A stretch of DNA of 64,000 nucleotides from Deltaproteobacteria bacterium (GCA_025363655.1 JANYDK010000123.1:62001-126000); one strand, 5' to 3'. Numbered from the stretch's first letter, positions 1 through 11,239 are shown. Program-made: numbers and translations. Notes: generated from the letters alone by a model not told the origin.

Positions 1-190
1 GCATCGGCCGGATGTAGGCGAGCGCGAGGTGCGTGTGCATGTCGATGATCGAGCCGACCACCGACTTGTCCTTCACTGCCAGCCGCCCCTCGTCGTTGAC
101 GACGAAGTAGGGCAAGCGCGCCATGTCGTTGACGCTGGTGTAGCGATGACTGACCCGAGGCGCGTCACGCGCTTCACGCGCTTCGCTCAT
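1..190 (-). CDS. Amidohydrolase family protein, N-terminal part (runs off the window)
   Basis: Only the first 63 residues lie in the window; the gene reads leftward past base 1. The reading frame opens with an ATG at 190-188 that overlaps the stop of the upstream PLP-enzyme gene in an ATGA arrangement, so the two are probably translationally coupled. Around residues 50-55 it reads IIDMHTHLAL, the HxH metal-binding signature found at the start of the TIM-barrel in amidohydrolases (PF04909-like). The substrate cannot be told from this fragment. The coupling suggests that it acts in the same pathway as the PLP enzyme. Confidence 0.7.
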   Translation of the reverse strand, partial: MSEAREARDAPRVSHRYTSVNDMARLPYFVVNDEGRLAVKDKSVVGSIIDMHTHLALAYIRPM

Positions 191-1494
191 TCGAGCCCGT
201 CCATGAACTCGAGCAAGAGCTGCGGGACCATGCTGCGATCGGGCACCGTCGCCAACATCCCGTACATCGCCGCGGCACCCTCCGGGGTCGGCTTGGTCTC
301 GCGAATTTTTTCGGTGCACTCGCGAAGGTCGGCGAGAAAGCGCTCGACGATCGCCGCGTGCGCCGGCGTGACCATGAGGTGGAGCGCCGGCGGCAGTTGC
401 TGCCTGTCGAGCTTCCATCCACGCGCGCCCATCTCTTCGCCGAGGACGAAGACGTCGATCGAATCGGAGGTGAACCCGAAGACGCTCATCTCCGGTTCGC
501 CCTGGATTTGCAGGCCAGAAATCGCAGCGACGCCGTCCATCAGCGCGCGCGTGGTCTCCATCGTCTGCTTGGCGAGGCGCAGATATCCCTCTTCACCGAG
601 GTACTTCATCACCGCCCACGCCGCGGCGATGGCGCCACCGGGACGCGTGCCGGTCATCGTCGGCGAGGCATAGAGACCGCCGTTCCAATCTCCATAGGTG
701 AAATATTGATATCGCCGGAGCGCGCGCGTTCGGTACATCACCGTCGACGCACCCTTCGCCGCGTAGCCGTACTTGTGCACGTCGGCCGACATCGAGGTGA
801 CGCCATCGACGCGGAAATCGAAGGGGCGAATCGGATGCCCGAGCTTCTCGCACCACGGGAGCATGAAGCCGCCGAGGCACGCATCGACGTGACAGAGCAC
901 CCCCTTCTCCTTCGCCAAGGCCGCGAGCGCGGGGATCGGATCGATGACCCCTTGCGGATACGCCGGCGCCGAACCGACGACGAGGATGGTGTTGGAGGTG
1001 AAGAGCTTGCGCGCTTCGGTCGGGTCCGCGCGAAAGTCGGCGCCGAGCGGAATGTGCACCGCCTTGACGTCGAAGTAGTGCGCGGCCTTCTCCAACGCCG
1101 GGTGCGCCGAGGCCGGCAAGAGCATCTCCGGAGCCTTGATTTCAGGCCGTTCCGTGCGTGCCCACTCGCGCGCCGTCTTCACCGCCATGAGCAAGCTCTC
1201 GGAGCCGCCGCTCGTCATGTTGCCGACTGCCGCTTCGGGCGCGTGGAGCATCGCCATCGTCATCCCCACCACCTCGCGCTCGAACTTGCGCAACGAGGGA
1301 AAGGCGAGCGGGTTGAGCGCGTTCTCCGAGAAGAACGCGAGGTACGCATCCTTCGCCACCTGGAGTACGTCGTCACCGGCGTTGTAGACGAGGCTCCACG
1401 TCTTCGCCTCGCGCCAGCGCGCATCGTCACCACGCGAGGCCTCCATCGCCTCGAGAATCGCCTCGCGCGCCGTGCCGCTCTTGGGAAACTCCAT
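187..1494 (-). CDS. PLP-dependent decarboxylase/lyase (sphingosine-phosphate-lyase-like)
   Basis: A fold-type I pyridoxal-phosphate enzyme of 435 residues. The motif SADVHKYGYAAKG carries the probable Schiff-base lysine in the HK context typical of group II decarboxylases and sphinganine-1-phosphate lyases. Upstream, HVDACLGGF supplies the Asp that contacts the pyridine nitrogen. I chose the ATG at 1494 because the region beyond it reads as basic, non-conserved sequence and would run into the divergent gene at 1655. The reaction is either amino-acid decarboxylation or retro-aldol cleavage of a phosphorylated amino alcohol; sequence alone does not decide. It overlaps the following amidohydrolase gene by four bases. 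Confidence 0.85.
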   Translation of the reverse strand: MEFPKSGTAREAILEAMEASRGDDARWREAKTWSLVYNAGDDVLQVAKDAYLAFFSENALNPLAFPSLRKFEREVVGMTMAMLHAPEAAVGNMTSGGSESLLMAVKTAREWARTERPEIKAPEMLLPASAHPALEKAAHYFDVKAVHIPLGADFRADPTEARKLFTSNTILVVGSAPAYPQGVIDPIPALAALAKEKGVLCHVDACLGGFMLPWCEKLGHPIRPFDFRVDGVTSMSADVHKYGYAAKGASTVMYRTRALRRYQYFTYGDWNGGLYASPTMTGTRPGGAIAAAWAVMKYLGEEGYLRLAKQTMETTRALMDGVAAISGLQIQGEPEMSVFGFTSDSIDVFVLGEEMGARGWKLDRQQLPPALHLMVTPAHAAIVERFLADLRECTEKIRETKPTPEGAAAMYGMLATVPDRSMVPQLLLEFMDGLE

Positions 1495-1654
1495 GCCGAC
1501 CTGCCTCCGCGGTGAGGCCACCGATGGTAGCGTCTCCGCGTCACCTCGTGGACGCTCTTCCGTTGGTGGCGATCCCCGACGTCTACGCGACACCGCCGGT
1601 TCGGTAGGCGCATCCGTTGTCGCTCGCCCACGGAAGGTCCATCCTCCGGCGGCG

Positions 1655-2374
1655 ATGAGCGAGACCGCCTTCATGCAGATGTGGGACACGATGTTCGAAG
1701 AGGTCTACGCTTTCGAGCTCGTCCGCCGCGGCAAAGAAGTCACCATGATTTCCCGCCTCACGCCGACACCGAAGGCCGCCGCGCTGCTCCTCGAAAAGAT
1801 GGTCTCGTCGGGCGAGCCGCTCAAGCGCGAGGCGGCCGCACACCTCGCCGGCTTCCTCGCCGAAACCGGACCGCTCGACGTGCTCCAGCGCCTCTTCCAT
1901 TTCGAGGTGAACAGCAATCTCGGCGAAGCGACCAACGCGCTCAACGCGCAACAGGTCGTCCGCGCGATCGTCCTCGCCGCCGCCCGCTTCGCCCGCGACC
2001 CACGCGCTCGTGAGGCAGGTCTCGCCGTTTGTCGGGAAGTCATCGAGCGCACGATCAACGGCGGCGCCGGCGAATACTGGGCTCCGTCTCCGTACGCGAT
2101 GGTCACGCTCGTCCGTCACCAGGCGCCCGACGCGCAAAGCATCCTCGATCGCTGGGCGGCGTGGGGACTCGGCGAGCCTCCGGCCTACGTGCTGCCGACC
2201 AGCCTCGAAGGCGAACGCAGCTGCGCCCGCGCGCTCCTCGCCGGCAATGAAAACGCGATCAAGCGAGTCGACTGGATGCTCGATCGGTCCGACGACGAGG
2301 GCATGGTCGCCTTCCCCGCCCGCATGCAATCGGGCCTCGATCAGTTGCTCGCCCTCGCCGCCGAAATCGGTTGA
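1655..2374 (+). CDS. Hypothetical alpha-helical protein, possibly HEAT-like
   Basis: A predicted soluble protein of 239 residues that I do not recognise. It has no signal peptide or membrane segment. The sequence is rich in Ala, Leu and Arg, with repeating amphipathic helices of about 30-40 residues (for example around residues 30-75 and 95-130), which resembles HEAT/ARM helical repeats. The start at 1655 is the first ATG that gives a sensible N-terminus (MSETAFMQMW); upstream codons would overlap the divergent PLP gene. It stands alone between genes on the other strand. Confidence 0.6.
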   Translation: MSETAFMQMWDTMFEEVYAFELVRRGKEVTMISRLTPTPKAAALLLEKMVSSGEPLKREAAAHLAGFLAETGPLDVLQRLFHFEVNSNLGEATNALNAQQVVRAIVLAAARFARDPRAREAGLAVCREVIERTINGGAGEYWAPSPYAMVTLVRHQAPDAQSILDRWAAWGLGEPPAYVLPTSLEGERSCARALLAGNENAIKRVDWMLDRSDDEGMVAFPARMQSGLDQLLALAAEIG

Positions 2375-2413
2375 CGCAAATGTGGCGCGCGATCGCGAGC
2401 GCTTCGCGGACGT

Positions 2414-3019
2414 TCACGCCGGCGTCACCTTGAAGTGCGTCAGCGTGACACCTCCCGCGATCGTCTCGCGCTTCTCGTTGCCGCAACTCCCACCTTCGAC
2501 CGCGAGCCGATCGAGCGCCGCCGCCGAGAGGAGAATCTCCTCCGGCCGCGCCACGTCTTCCCCGAGCTTGAACGCCACGTTGACCTCGTCACCGTAGAGA
2601 TCGTCGGTGAGCTCGAGGATGTGCCCGAACCCGATCCCGATGCAGGCACGCACCCGCTGATCTGGCTCCAAAATGGCATTTTCCGCCGCCGCCGCGCCCA
2701 TGATTTCTTCCGCTGCCGCGAGCGCGTCACCCACCCGATCGAAGACCCCGATGACGTTGTCGGCATCGAGCTTGAGCACCCGCCCCGTCACCTCGATCGC
2801 CGGACTCGCCAGCCGAATCGCCCGCCGAAAGATCGTCAAGAAGTGGAGGATCCCGTGACTCCGCGTGATCCGCGTGAAGCCGGAGAGATCGAGCACCAAG
2901 ATCGCCCGATCGCGTCCACATCGCTTCCAGAGCGCCGCCTCCTGGGCCTCGGCGATCTCCGGCGAGGCGATGCGGGCGTCGAGGAGACGGAAGAGATCCG
3001 CGCGGGAGGGGATGCTCAT
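2414..3019 (-). CDS. Class III adenylate/guanylate cyclase-like protein
   Basis: A 201-residue protein with one nucleotidyl-cyclase catalytic-domain-like fold. LVLDLSGFTRIT near residues 40-50 matches the first metal-binding Asp region, LKLDADNVIGVF the central strand pair (usually GDG/GDA), and GIGFGHILELTDDLYGDEVN the later conserved block. The usual KxxGD motif is reduced to KLDAD, so catalytic ability is uncertain. There is no attached sensor or membrane segment. It may be a cyclase or a cyclase-derived binding domain. The ATG at 3019 is preferred because the codons beyond it translate to a low-complexity Arg/Pro stretch. Confidence 0.7.
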   Translation of the reverse strand: MSIPSRADLFRLLDARIASPEIAEAQEAALWKRCGRDRAILVLDLSGFTRITRSHGILHFLTIFRRAIRLASPAIEVTGRVLKLDADNVIGVFDRVGDALAAAEEIMGAAAAENAILEPDQRVRACIGIGFGHILELTDDLYGDEVNVAFKLGEDVARPEEILLSAAALDRLAVEGGSCGNEKRETIAGGVTLTHFKVTPA

Positions 3020-3095
3020 GCGGTGAGAGTAGCGTCGACGGGGGCGCGCGGGGGCGCGTGGGCGCGGGCGCGGGCGACGAGGTAACATCTCGCCG

Positions 3096-3536
3096 ATGAG
3101 CGACTCGAAATTCGATCTCACGCCTCTGGCCGCTGCCCGGGTGCACGAGTTGGCGGCAGGGCTGACGACGGCGGAGCGACGCGTGCTCTTGGATCACGGC
3201 ACCGAGAGCCCATTTTGCGGCGGGCTCCTCGACAACAAGAAGGCCGGCACATACGTCTGCCGCCTCTGTGGGCTGCCGCTCTTCGTCTCGAAGGCGAAGT
3301 TCGAGTCGGGCACTGGATGGCCGAGTTTCCGTGCGCCGTTCGATCGCGCGCACCTCCACTACATCGAAGACCGTGCGCACGGCATGTTGCGCGTGGAGAT
3401 TCGTTGTGTGCGCTGCGACGGGCACCTCGGGCACGTCTTCGACGACGGACCCGCGCCCGAGGGCGAGCGCTACTGTCTCAACTCCGTCTCGATGGAGTTC
3501 TTGGACGAAGGCGTCGAGCCGACCTTGCGCAAGTGA
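3096..3536 (+). CDS. msrB: Peptide-methionine (R)-S-oxide reductase MsrB
   Basis: Reduces the R epimer of methionine sulfoxide in oxidised proteins. The 146-residue protein has the complete family pattern: structural zinc cysteines C55/C58 (CRLC) and C104/C107 (CVRC), the substrate-pocket motif SGTGWPSF at 71-78, HLGHVF, and the catalytic cysteine C127 in RYCLNS. There is no signal peptide, so it acts in the cytoplasm. It is a single gene facing the PBP gene tail to tail, with only about 15 bases between the stops. Confidence 0.95.
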   Translation: MSDSKFDLTPLAAARVHELAAGLTTAERRVLLDHGTESPFCGGLLDNKKAGTYVCRLCGLPLFVSKAKFESGTGWPSFRAPFDRAHLHYIEDRAHGMLRVEIRCVRCDGHLGHVFDDGPAPEGERYCLNSVSMEFLDEGVEPTLRK

Positions 3537-3551
3537 GTCCGTCGAGGTGAG

Positions 3552-5162
3552 TCAGTCGAGCACGGGCGACATCACGTTCGGCGTGCCTTGCTGCGCGAAG
3601 TACGTCTGCAGCACCTCACGGGCGATGACGTTGGCCTTCACCTTCCACACCGGATCGTTCGCCACCAGCACCGCGATCGCCACCTTGCCCGTCTTGGTCG
3701 GCGCGAAACCGACGAACCAGGTGAACAGCTTCACCGGCGAGCTTTGGTTGAGAGTGCCTGTTTTGCCGGAGATTTCCACGCCGGGGATGAACGACTTCCC
3801 CTTGGCGTCGTGGAACGCCTTGTAGCAAGTGCCCTGCGAGACGGTCTCGTTCATCATCTTGCCGACCTCTTGCGCGGTCGCCGGCTCGATGGCCTTGCGA
3901 ATCGACGACGGGGCCGGCGCCTTGTAGACGACGCTCGATCCGTCGATCACTTCGCTGACGATGTACGGGCGCATCATCACGCCGCCGTTGGCCACCGTCG
4001 ACGCGATGAGCGCGCCGTGGAGCGGCGAGAGCGTGGTGTGCCAGAACCCCGCCGCGGTGCGCGCGAACTCGAGCGGATCGGTGGGGATGTCGAGCTTCGA
4101 CGGCATCACCGGCACGTCGAAGGGAATGGCCGTGCCGTAGCCCATTTGGCTGGCGACCGCGCTCAAGTCGGGCGCCGTGAGCTTGCGTGACGCGAGCTTG
4201 GCGAAGATGACGTTGATCGAGCGACCCATCGCCTGCGCCAGCGTCGCGCAATAGACGTCGTGCTTCGGATCGTCTTTCAAATCGGAGGCGACGATCTTCT
4301 GCTCGCCGCCGTTGTAACAAGCCTTGGTGTCGATCGGCACGCCCGCCACCTGCACGAGCGCCGAACCGGTGATCACCTTGAAGACGCTGGCCGAGGGCGC
4401 GTTGGCTTCGATCGCCAGGTCCTTCCCGTCACCACCGCGCGAGGCATAGACGAGCACCTTGCCCGTCGCCGGATCGATCATCACCACCGACGCCTGCGGC
4501 ACCTTGTGCTTGTTGAGGAGACGCACGGTCGCGTTCTGCAGCGCCGGATCGAGCGTCAGCTTGGCGACCTTGCCACCGCCGACCGAGGCGACCGCGCCGT
4601 CGTCGTCGACCGCGATCGACTTCAAATCGAGCCCAGCGAGCGACGAAGGCGGCGAGAACGGCTTCGGCCCCGCGGCGTTCGTGGTGTTCGACTCGACGGA
4701 AGACGACTCGCTCTCCGAGGGCTTCTTCGAATCGGCCGTCGAATTGCGGAGGGCGACGAAGGGCGCGATCGTGCACGCGAGCGCGATGGCGATGCCGATG
4801 GCCGCGTACTTGCGCGGTTTCCGATCGTCGCCACCGAGGCCCCCGCCGAACGGCGAACGCCGCTTCGATTTCGGGCCCGTCCGCGGCCCGCCCTCGACGA
4901 CGGTGACGGGGGTGGGGCTGAAATCGCCTCCCCCGGCGCCCGAGCTCACTTCGCTGGTGACGGAGCCCGCCGTGCTCACGCTCGGCGTCGACCCCGACTT
5001 CGCCTCTTGGCTCTCTTCGCGTCGCATCGCGTCGGGCGTTACCGAAGGCTGGATGCACTGGACAAGTTTCGGGTCGTGCCGAGCCTCTGCTCCCGCCGGG
5101 ACGACCCAGGCTCCCTCCTCCGAAGACTTCCCCATTTGCGATTTTTCCTCGGGTTTTTCCAT
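3552..5162 (-). CDS. Penicillin-binding transpeptidase-domain membrane protein
   Basis: A 536-residue protein with a Ser/Pro/Gly-rich cytoplasmic N-terminus, one membrane anchor at about 119-138, and a periplasmic transpeptidase domain. The active-site triads are all present: S259-V-F-K262, S315-I-N317 and K467-T-G469. It has no glycosyltransferase domain, so it is a monofunctional transpeptidase that cross-links peptidoglycan, or a class-D-like relative. The long low-complexity N-tail before the anchor is unusual for a PBP and may be a regulatory or docking region. An AGGA about seven bases before the ATG supports the start. It is divergent from dnaK. Confidence 0.85.
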   Translation of the reverse strand: MEKPEEKSQMGKSSEEGAWVVPAGAEARHDPKLVQCIQPSVTPDAMRREESQEAKSGSTPSVSTAGSVTSEVSSGAGGGDFSPTPVTVVEGGPRTGPKSKRRSPFGGGLGGDDRKPRKYAAIGIAIALACTIAPFVALRNSTADSKKPSESESSSVESNTTNAAGPKPFSPPSSLAGLDLKSIAVDDDGAVASVGGGKVAKLTLDPALQNATVRLLNKHKVPQASVVMIDPATGKVLVYASRGGDGKDLAIEANAPSASVFKVITGSALVQVAGVPIDTKACYNGGEQKIVASDLKDDPKHDVYCATLAQAMGRSINVIFAKLASRKLTAPDLSAVASQMGYGTAIPFDVPVMPSKLDIPTDPLEFARTAAGFWHTTLSPLHGALIASTVANGGVMMRPYIVSEVIDGSSVVYKAPAPSSIRKAIEPATAQEVGKMMNETVSQGTCYKAFHDAKGKSFIPGVEISGKTGTLNQSSPVKLFTWFVGFAPTKTGKVAIAVLVANDPVWKVKANVIAREVLQTYFAQQGTPNVMSPVLD

Positions 5163-5181
5163 GGTTTTCCTGTCAAGCCGG

Positions 5182-5209
5182 TTGACCTCGATGCTGGCGT
5201 GCTTAGGTT
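5182..5209 (+). promoter_or_regulatory. Candidate promoter upstream of dnaK
   Basis: TTGACC at 5182-5187 is a good -35 match and is followed, after a 16-base spacer, by TAGGTT at 5204-5209 as a weak -10. It points to dnaK about 100 bases downstream, in the divergent intergenic region shared with the PBP gene. I see no CIRCE palindrome. Confidence 0.3.
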
Positions 5210-5310
5210 GGCCCGGAAATTGAGCGGCTGACGCGTGCCGCTCCTTCCCCCGCAGCCACAGGCTCCGTATGGGCCTGGTTCACTATCCCTGTCTCTGGAG
5301 GACCGCCGTC

Positions 5311-7221
<1,911 letters not shown>

Positions 7222-7245
7222 TCCTTCAGGTGTGAACGTTCGTGA

Positions 7246-7276
7246 GGGCGTCGATCGCGAGATCGGCGCCCTTTTA
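7246..7276 (+). terminator. Rho-independent terminator after dnaK
   Basis: GGGCGTCGATC at 7246-7256, a GCGA loop, and GATCGGCGCCC at 7261-7271 form an 11-bp stem (one T-G wobble) followed by TTTT. It ends dnaK transcription and overlaps the last codons of the convergent lipoprotein gene. Confidence 0.8.
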
Positions 7277-7837
7277 CTTGCTGCAGCTCGCGCCGCCCGC
7301 GGAAACGACGCACTTCGTGCCGGTGGCGCAGATGGAACGCTCGAGCGCCCAACCGTGGAGGCACGAGACGAGCGTGCCGTCGGTGTCGCAGCGCTTCGTC
7401 GTGTCTCCGAGAACGCCACCACCGCAGATCGCCGCGGGATCTTTCGACTCCGCGCAGAAAACGGTCACGCTCGAGAAGGTGACGCACGCTTTCGCGCACG
7501 GCGCTTGGTCGACGACGAATCCATCGCGACAGGTGAGCTTCGTCCCACCGTCACATCGATCGCCGCTGCCGCCGCCACATGCCGGCGATGGATCACTCGA
7601 GAGCGCGCAAAACGCCTCGTTCTTCTCGACGGAGTGTATGCACGCCGAAGCGCACTTTCCGAAGAGCGCACCGCCTGTCCACGCCCCCCCATGGCACGTC
7701 TGCGGAACACCGGCGTCGCAGCGGGTGATGCCCGGCGTGTCACACTCGTCTGCGAACGAGAGGTCGCCTGGAGCCACCGGTCCGACCGAGCAACCGAGGA
7801 AGAAAACAGCGAGCAAACTGGCCAATGTGATGCGCAT
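7274..7837 (-). CDS. Cys-rich secreted lipoprotein, unknown function
   Basis: A 187-residue protein starting at the ATG at 7837 with a short lipoprotein signal peptide (MRITLASLLAVFFLGC, lipidated Cys at residue 16). The mature part holds about 20 cysteines in irregular repeats of the form CDxG...CxxGxxxxxxxC, often with ACGGG or ICGGG, a pattern common in myxobacterial surface proteins and suggesting disulfide-stapled modules. I do not recognise a function. It is the last gene of a run of four minus-strand lipoprotein genes but is separated from the serpin gene by 176 bases. Confidence 0.75.
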   Translation of the reverse strand: MRITLASLLAVFFLGCSVGPVAPGDLSFADECDTPGITRCDAGVPQTCHGGAWTGGALFGKCASACIHSVEKNEAFCALSSDPSPACGGGSGDRCDGGTKLTCRDGFVVDQAPCAKACVTFSSVTVFCAESKDPAAICGGGVLGDTTKRCDTDGTLVSCLHGWALERSICATGTKCVVSAGGASCSK

Positions 7838-8013
7838 GACTCCATGCACAGCAACGAGCGGGCCGCGTCGCGCAACCTGCGCCCGCGCAGCCGAGGCCAC
7901 GTAAACCACTGACCCGCCGTCGGCGGCCGTCGTCGTCGGTCGTCACGACGGTGACTCCGACACCTCACTCGAGGGTAGTCCTACCCGCACACCGGTCGCC
8001 TCGCGCGCGCGAG

Positions 8014-9408
8014 CTACTTCGTCGGATCGACCACGTGCCCCGCGAACAGCACGGCGTTCGTCGGCTCGTCGGTGATCGCGAAGAAGAAGGGCTTGTCGAG
8101 GTGGACCACCTTGATCTTCTCCGGGTCGGGGGCCGAGCCGGCGCTCATCACCACCGCGGTCGCCGCAGCGGCTTCGACGCCCTTTTCGTCGACGCCGATC
8201 ATCGCCTTGTGGAAGACCTCGCTGATGAAGAGCGGGCCGTCGGCCTGGCCGATGCCTGAGAAATCAGCGGCGCCACCGATGAACGGCGTCTTCATCCCGA
8301 GCGACTGGAGCGCGTCGGCGAGCTTGATCGAGGCGGTGTCGAAGCGAAATTTCGGCGCCGAGAAGTCGACTTGCACGGCCTTCGCGCCAGCGTGGATCTT
8401 CGCCAGCGTCGCGCCATCGAGGCCGGCTTCGAAGGCGGCGAGGTCCTTCTTCGGCGACGCGAACCACATCACCTCGTTGCCGCCTTCCAGCGGCACGCCC
8501 ACCACCTGCACCGCGTCGTCTTCGTAGTACGAGTACGAGCTGGTCGTCCCGACGAACGTGGCGTCGACCTTGGTTCCATCGGCGCGCGTGAAGGGCGCGG
8601 GCGCCTTGGCGACGGTGAGCGGCGTCGCCCACGGAAACTTCAGGTGGAGCGCATCGACGAGGACGAGCCGGGTGCTCGAATCGAGGGAACCCGCGGGGAG
8701 CAGGTCGCGAATCTTGGTCTGCGTCTCGTCGCTCACCCATCCGTTGATCGCGAGACGCTCGGTGTCGGCCGAGGCGACGAAATTCGCGAGCGTGACGCCA
8801 GCGCCGTAGTCACGCGCCATCGTGTCGAGGAACGGCGCCTGGAACTTCACGAGCGCGTCGGCCCAAATCGAGTTGACGACGTGGAGGCGGAAATTCGCAG
8901 GGTCTGGCGCGACGCCGTCGCTGCCGGCCGCCTTCGCCTTGGCGTTGGCCGACGCCAGCGCCTGACCTTCGCGCTTGGCGAGCTCGAGCGTGAGCCAGTC
9001 GTAAGCCTTCGCCTGCCGATCGGCGGCGAGCGAGTAGTGGAGCGTGCTCTTCATCTCCGAGGCGGTCGCGCCCTTGGCGCCCGCATACGGCATCGCGAGC
9101 GCGGCCGAGATGCTCAGCGGCGAAAAGGCGACGTTGCCGCCCTCGACACCAGGAGCGACGCGGATCTTCGCGAAGAGCTCGGCGGTGAGCGCCTGCTGAT
9201 CGGTCGCGAGCGCGGTCTTCTCTGCGTCGGTCAGCGTCGGCGAGGTGTCGCGGTCGAGACCCGACTTCGCGACCTGGTGGCCCGCGACCGGAGCATCGGC
9301 CGAAGACGCCGACGAGCAACCGACGACGCCAGTGAGGGCGACCGCGGCGAGGAAGGATAGGGAGGAGAGGGAGAAGGAAGAGAGCGAGGAGTGGGTGAGG
9401 CTCAGCAT
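8014..9408 (-). CDS. Serpin-family protease inhibitor, lipoprotein
   Basis: A full-length serpin of 464 residues. It begins with a lipoprotein signal (ALTGVVGC), so it is probably anchored in the cell envelope, followed by a short linker. The serpin core includes NVAFSPLSISAALAMPYAGA at the N-terminal side. The reactive-centre hinge reads GVEAAAATAVVMS, the small-residue, Thr-containing hinge of inhibitory serpins, and the C-terminal strand is DKPFFFAITDEPT. Inhibitory activity against a serine or cysteine protease is therefore likely; the P1 residue lies shortly after the hinge but cannot be fixed by eye. The ATG at 9408 is chosen for the signal peptide. Confidence 0.92.
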   Translation of the reverse strand: MLSLTHSSLSSFSLSSLSFLAAVALTGVVGCSSASSADAPVAGHQVAKSGLDRDTSPTLTDAEKTALATDQQALTAELFAKIRVAPGVEGGNVAFSPLSISAALAMPYAGAKGATASEMKSTLHYSLAADRQAKAYDWLTLELAKREGQALASANAKAKAAGSDGVAPDPANFRLHVVNSIWADALVKFQAPFLDTMARDYGAGVTLANFVASADTERLAINGWVSDETQTKIRDLLPAGSLDSSTRLVLVDALHLKFPWATPLTVAKAPAPFTRADGTKVDATFVGTTSSYSYYEDDAVQVVGVPLEGGNEVMWFASPKKDLAAFEAGLDGATLAKIHAGAKAVQVDFSAPKFRFDTASIKLADALQSLGMKTPFIGGAADFSGIGQADGPLFISEVFHKAMIGVDEKGVEAAAATAVVMSAGSAPDPEKIKVVHLDKPFFFAITDEPTNAVLFAGHVVDPTK

Positions 9409-9576
9409 GACCCGGCACAATGCGCAGATCGTGCCGAGCCATATTTGCCGCGATTTCAAGCACTCACTCTTCACTCGAGCACCACCGGCACCCTCGTGGC
9501 ACAGCGCCTTACGGCACAATGGCACGGTCGACGACGGCCGCTGGAGGCGCCTCGGCCGACGAGGTCGACGAGGGGC

Positions 9577-11139
9577 TCACTTGAGCTTGCCCTTGCACTT
9601 CTGGTTCTGCATCTCGAACGACATCTTCTCGGAGGTCGGATCGGTCTTGTCGCACATCGTGATCGGCTGATTCGCCGCGGTCATGCGCTCTTTGCAGATC
9701 TCCGGCGACCACTTCTTGAAGTTCTTGTACGCCGCGTCGCAATCGCCGGCGTTGGCGAGGCAGGCCGTGCCCGCGGTGTACATGGCCGTGAGCGGATCGG
9801 AGACCATGACGTCACTCGTGTCCTTCGGCTTCACCTTCGCGCGCAGCTTGTCGACGATGTCGATGTCGGCGAGGCAGGCCTTGACCTCGATTTTCTTGGT
9901 ATAGGCGCCTGACATCAGCTCGGTGCGCGCCTTGATCATCGTGTCGCGATCGCCGAGCTTGCCGCCCTGGCAGAACGACGCGGTCGCGCCCTCGACGTGC
10001 ATGTCGATCGCCTCCGGACTGCTCGAGCCCGCGTACTGTGCGTCGTACGTCTTTCGGTAGAGCTCCTTGCCCGCGTCGCACTTGCCGGCCAGCATCAGGC
10101 ACTGCGCGCGCGTGATCGCGTAGTAGTAGGCCTTGTAGTTGGTCGACTGCGCGCTCGGTCGAGAGTCGAGCTTGTCGTGCGCGTCGAGCTCGGCGAGGCA
10201 GCCGTTGCCGTCCTTCGCCTTCAGCTTCTCTTGCGCCGAATTCATGTGCTCTTCGGCCTTCTTTTGCTGATCGTTCTCGGCCTTGAGCTTGCCGGCGAGG
10301 TTCAGCGCGGCGTCGGTCTCGGGGGCCTTCGCTTCGGCCACCTCGGGCGCGTTGCCGTCGGTGATCTCGCGCAGCGTGAGGCGGATGGGGACCTTGCAGC
10401 CCTCGACCTCCGTCGCCGACTCGCCCTTGCACGTCGCCAAGTCGCCGCCCTTCTTCTCGGCGCTCGACTCGTTGTTCTTCGAGGCGCCACCGCCGAAGCC
10501 GAAGTAGCTGCCGTTGACCTCCGCCTTCAACTTGCTCGCCGAGGCGAGCGCGAAGGCGCCGAGGTTGTACTGGTAGACGAAGTGCGTCGCGGTGGCGCAC
10601 GCCGGGTTCTTCGCGAGCTCGGCCTTGTAGACGTGATCGCGGGTCGCAGTGCGGGTGCCGGCGACGAAGTACTCCATGTGGAATTTCTCGCCGCTCTCGA
10701 CGCGCCCGCCGAGCGAGCCGGCGCCGAGGGGCAGCTTCGCGTAGAGCTCGCCTTGGTCTTTGATGTCGATGACCTCGACGCCGCCGCTCGTCCACTCGAC
10801 CGCCTTGTAGCTGCCGACCGACGCCTTCACGCTGTCGTCACGACACCCGGTGAGGACCTTGAGATCGCAGCCCTTGTATTGGACGAAGACGACGTCGCCC
10901 TGCGTCTGCGCCTGGAAGCTCGATTGGTCGGTGGCGTCCCAGTCGATGATGAACGGGCGCTCTGCGTTCTTCGGGTTGCACGCGTTCTGCCCGGCGAAGG
11001 TCTTGTCGTACAGGTTGTTGGGCTTGCCGTCGGCGTTGAGCTGACCGGCGCCACACCCGGCCGCGGCGAGAATTCCTCCGAGGAGCCCGAGAGCAGAGAG
11101 CGTGGTGAGGGCACGAGAACGAGAAACCGCGTGCAACAT
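9577..11139 (-). CDS. Large secreted lipoprotein with helical repeat region
   Basis: A 520-residue protein with a lipobox signal at the N-terminus (GILAAAGCGAG). It has an N-terminal beta-rich part (residues about 30-280) and a helical C-terminal half (about 280-510) with paired helices and cysteines that resemble TPR-like repeats, including a Lys/Glu-rich segment near residue 290. The function is unknown. The start at 11139 puts the signal peptide at the N-terminus. It lies 100 bases downstream of another lipoprotein gene on the same strand and may be cotranscribed with it. Confidence 0.75.
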   Translation of the reverse strand: MLHAVSRSRALTTLSALGLLGGILAAAGCGAGQLNADGKPNNLYDKTFAGQNACNPKNAERPFIIDWDATDQSSFQAQTQGDVVFVQYKGCDLKVLTGCRDDSVKASVGSYKAVEWTSGGVEVIDIKDQGELYAKLPLGAGSLGGRVESGEKFHMEYFVAGTRTATRDHVYKAELAKNPACATATHFVYQYNLGAFALASASKLKAEVNGSYFGFGGGASKNNESSAEKKGGDLATCKGESATEVEGCKVPIRLTLREITDGNAPEVAEAKAPETDAALNLAGKLKAENDQQKKAEEHMNSAQEKLKAKDGNGCLAELDAHDKLDSRPSAQSTNYKAYYYAITRAQCLMLAGKCDAGKELYRKTYDAQYAGSSSPEAIDMHVEGATASFCQGGKLGDRDTMIKARTELMSGAYTKKIEVKACLADIDIVDKLRAKVKPKDTSDVMVSDPLTAMYTAGTACLANAGDCDAAYKNFKKWSPEICKERMTAANQPITMCDKTDPTSEKMSFEMQNQKCKGKLK

Positions 11140-11239
11140 GAGAAGACCTCGGTCGGGTAGGAGGGGCCGAAACGCCCCTTGGACGGGCGAGCGCGGCAAA
11201 CATTCCAGACCCGCGGCACCTTGTCACCCCACCGCGAAA

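Noticed and set aside
5163-5180. A TTGACA hexamer 12 bases before the penicillin-binding protein start, read on the minus strand
   Set aside because: It is a perfect -35 match, but there is no space for a -10 and a leader before the start codon.
7233-7242. A GAACGTTC palindrome after dnaK similar to the TetR operator
   Set aside because: It is a single short palindrome just after a stop codon and before a terminator, not upstream of any gene, and lacks the flanking CC and the second copy.
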